Source of the DNA: Pseudomonas sp.
GTDB lineage: Bacteria > Pseudomonadota > Gammaproteobacteria > Pseudomonadales > Pseudomonadaceae
NCBI GenBank assembly: GCA_003527165.1
Contig: DPSI01000441.1
Location: forward strand, 1 to 7,787
DNA length: 7,787 nt
Reading direction: 5' to 3'
Shown here: positions 6,930 to 7,787 of the stretch, piece after piece
Layout: every line of letters begins with the position of its first letter
How positions within the stretch are numbered: position 1 is the first letter of the stretch
Notes under the pieces: generated by a model
Databases searched by the model: none
Seen by the model: only the letters and a program-made list of their open reading frames with translations
Told to the model about the DNA's origin: nothing
Position numbers and translations under genes: made by a program

Positions 6930-7787
6930 GCGTAGCGATTGGCGACAGGATTTCGCCTGGCGCCTGGAAGCCTTCGGCTTTCAGGCGCTGTTCGGGTTTC
7001 TGCGGCTGTTGGGCGTGGAGCGGGCGTCCGCCCTGGGCGGCTGGCTGCTGCGCGCCCTGGGGCCGCTGACGGGCACGCAGAAGACGGTGATCCGCAATCT
7101 GCGCATCGCCTTTCCCGACATGGATGAGGCCGAGCGCAACGCCCTGGCCCTGGCCCAGTGGGACCAGACGGGGCGCACCTTCGCGGAACTGGCGGTGATG
7201 GACCAGTTGACCCCCGAGGGCGGGCGGGTCGAGGTGGTGGGGCTGGAGCGGCTGCACGCCTTGCGCGACAGCGGCAAGCCGGCGGTGCTGATTTCCGGCC
7301 ACCTGGCCAATTTCGAAGTGATGGCGGCGGTCATCATGGCGGCGGGCGTGCCGTGCCAGGTCACCTATCGGGCCGCCAACAACCCCTATGTCGACGCCCT
7401 GATCCGCAAGAGCCGCGAACGGTATGGCATCCGCCTGTTCGCGCCCAAGGGCGATGGGACGCGCGATCTGATGGCGGGGATGAAGCGGGGCGACTCCATC
7501 GCCCTGCTGGTCGATCAGAAATACAATCAGGGGCCGGAGGTGCAGTTCTTCGGCCAGCCGGTGAACGCATCCCCCGGCGCGGCGCGGCTGGCGGCGCGGT
7601 TCGACACGGTGATGCAGCCGCTGTCGGTGGTGCGCCTGCCCAACGCCCGGTTCCGGGACACGGCGCATGAGCCGATCAGCGTCAGCCACAGCGAGGACAA
7701 GGCCGCCGACGTCCTGGCCGGCATCCAGGCCGCCAACCGCTTCGTCGAGGATCGGGTGCGCGCGCATCCGGTCGACTGGTTCTGGGT
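6919..7787 (+). CDS. LpxL/HtrB-like lipid acyltransferase, 3' end outside window
   Basis: This is a member of the bacterial lipid A / lysophospholipid acyltransferase family, acting at the inner face of the cytoplasmic membrane to transfer a fatty acyl chain to a lipid. The frame is open from after a TGA at 6913-6915 to the window edge, with 289 full codons counted from the TTG at 6919. Family marks are the catalytic H-x4-E motif (HLANFE, residues 128-133), YRAANNP near 150-156, a VDQ at 198-200, [16 protein letters not shown] around 210-225, and the start of the HPxxWFW signature at the right edge. A hydrophobic amphipathic N-terminus (about 12-50) fits membrane association. TTG is the only start-type codon between the upstream stop and the conserved N-terminal region; GGTGGA lies 7 bases before it. 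The 11-base overlap with the SDR gene suggests translational coupling. Whether the acceptor is lipid A or a phospholipid cannot be told. Confidence 0.88.
   Translation, partial: MPGKRSDWRQDFAWRLEAFGFQALFGFLRLLGVERASALGGWLLRALGPLTGTQKTVIRNLRIAFPDMDEAERNALALAQWDQTGRTFAELAVMDQLTPEGGRVEVVGLERLHALRDSGKPAVLISGHLANFEVMAAVIMAAGVPCQVTYRAANNPYVDALIRKSRERYGIRLFAPKGDGTRDLMAGMKRGDSIALLVDQKYNQGPEVQFFGQPVNASPGAARLAARFDTVMQPLSVVRLPNARFRDTAHEPISVSHSEDKAADVLAGIQAANRFVEDRVRAHPVDWFW

Noticed and set aside
7158..7670. A 170-codon plus-strand frame inside the acyltransferase
   Set aside because: Its translation is low-complexity Gly/Arg/Ala-rich, and it is out of frame with the H-x4-E motif and other family signatures.
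6790..7767. A 325-codon open frame on the minus strand opposite the acyltransferase
   Set aside because: The plus strand carries all the acyltransferase family motifs in an uninterrupted frame; the minus-strand translation has none.

Overview
This window is GC-rich proteobacterial DNA whose two halves appear to come from different classes. From the left edge to about position 3,400 the genes and their order (murJ, ribF, then the front of ileS) look like a gammaproteobacterium of the Pseudomonas/Stutzerimonas type. From about 3,400 to the right edge, the rest of ileS, a TipF-like degenerate EAL protein, a short-chain dehydrogenase and an LpxL/HtrB-like acyltransferase look like an alphaproteobacterium of the Caulobacterales, probably near Brevundimonas. 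These assignments come from recognising sequence style and gene order, not from a search.

Layout: the C-terminal half of the lipid II flippase MurJ (left edge to 736) is followed by a short spacer with a TATAAT box. Next come ribF (821-1771) and, one base later, ileS (1773-4565). A strong intrinsic terminator follows ileS directly. The 216-base gap between the ileS and tipF stop codons (4566-4781) holds that terminator and two inverted copies of a hairpin-forming dispersed repeat. A tipF-like gene runs on the minus strand (6049 down to 4782) and is broken near its end by an apparent one-base deletion. A 109-base divergent spacer separates it from an SDR gene on the plus strand (6159-6929). 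The acyltransferase gene (6919 to the right edge) overlaps the SDR end by 11 bases and very likely starts with TTG.

The main observation is that ileS is one intact reading frame, yet its first ~530 residues are gamma-type and its last ~390 are alpha-type. The switch lies in the near-universal DVWFDSG region, and the gene neighbourhood changes class at the same place. It could be a real recombination event, but a chimeric assembly joining two organisms through a conserved stretch is the simpler explanation. I saw no clear new defence system, CRISPR array, RNA gene or insertion sequence. The genes shown are housekeeping (cell-wall lipid flipping, flavin synthesis, tRNA charging) on the left, and polarity/flagellum, oxidoreductase and lipid acylation functions on the right.
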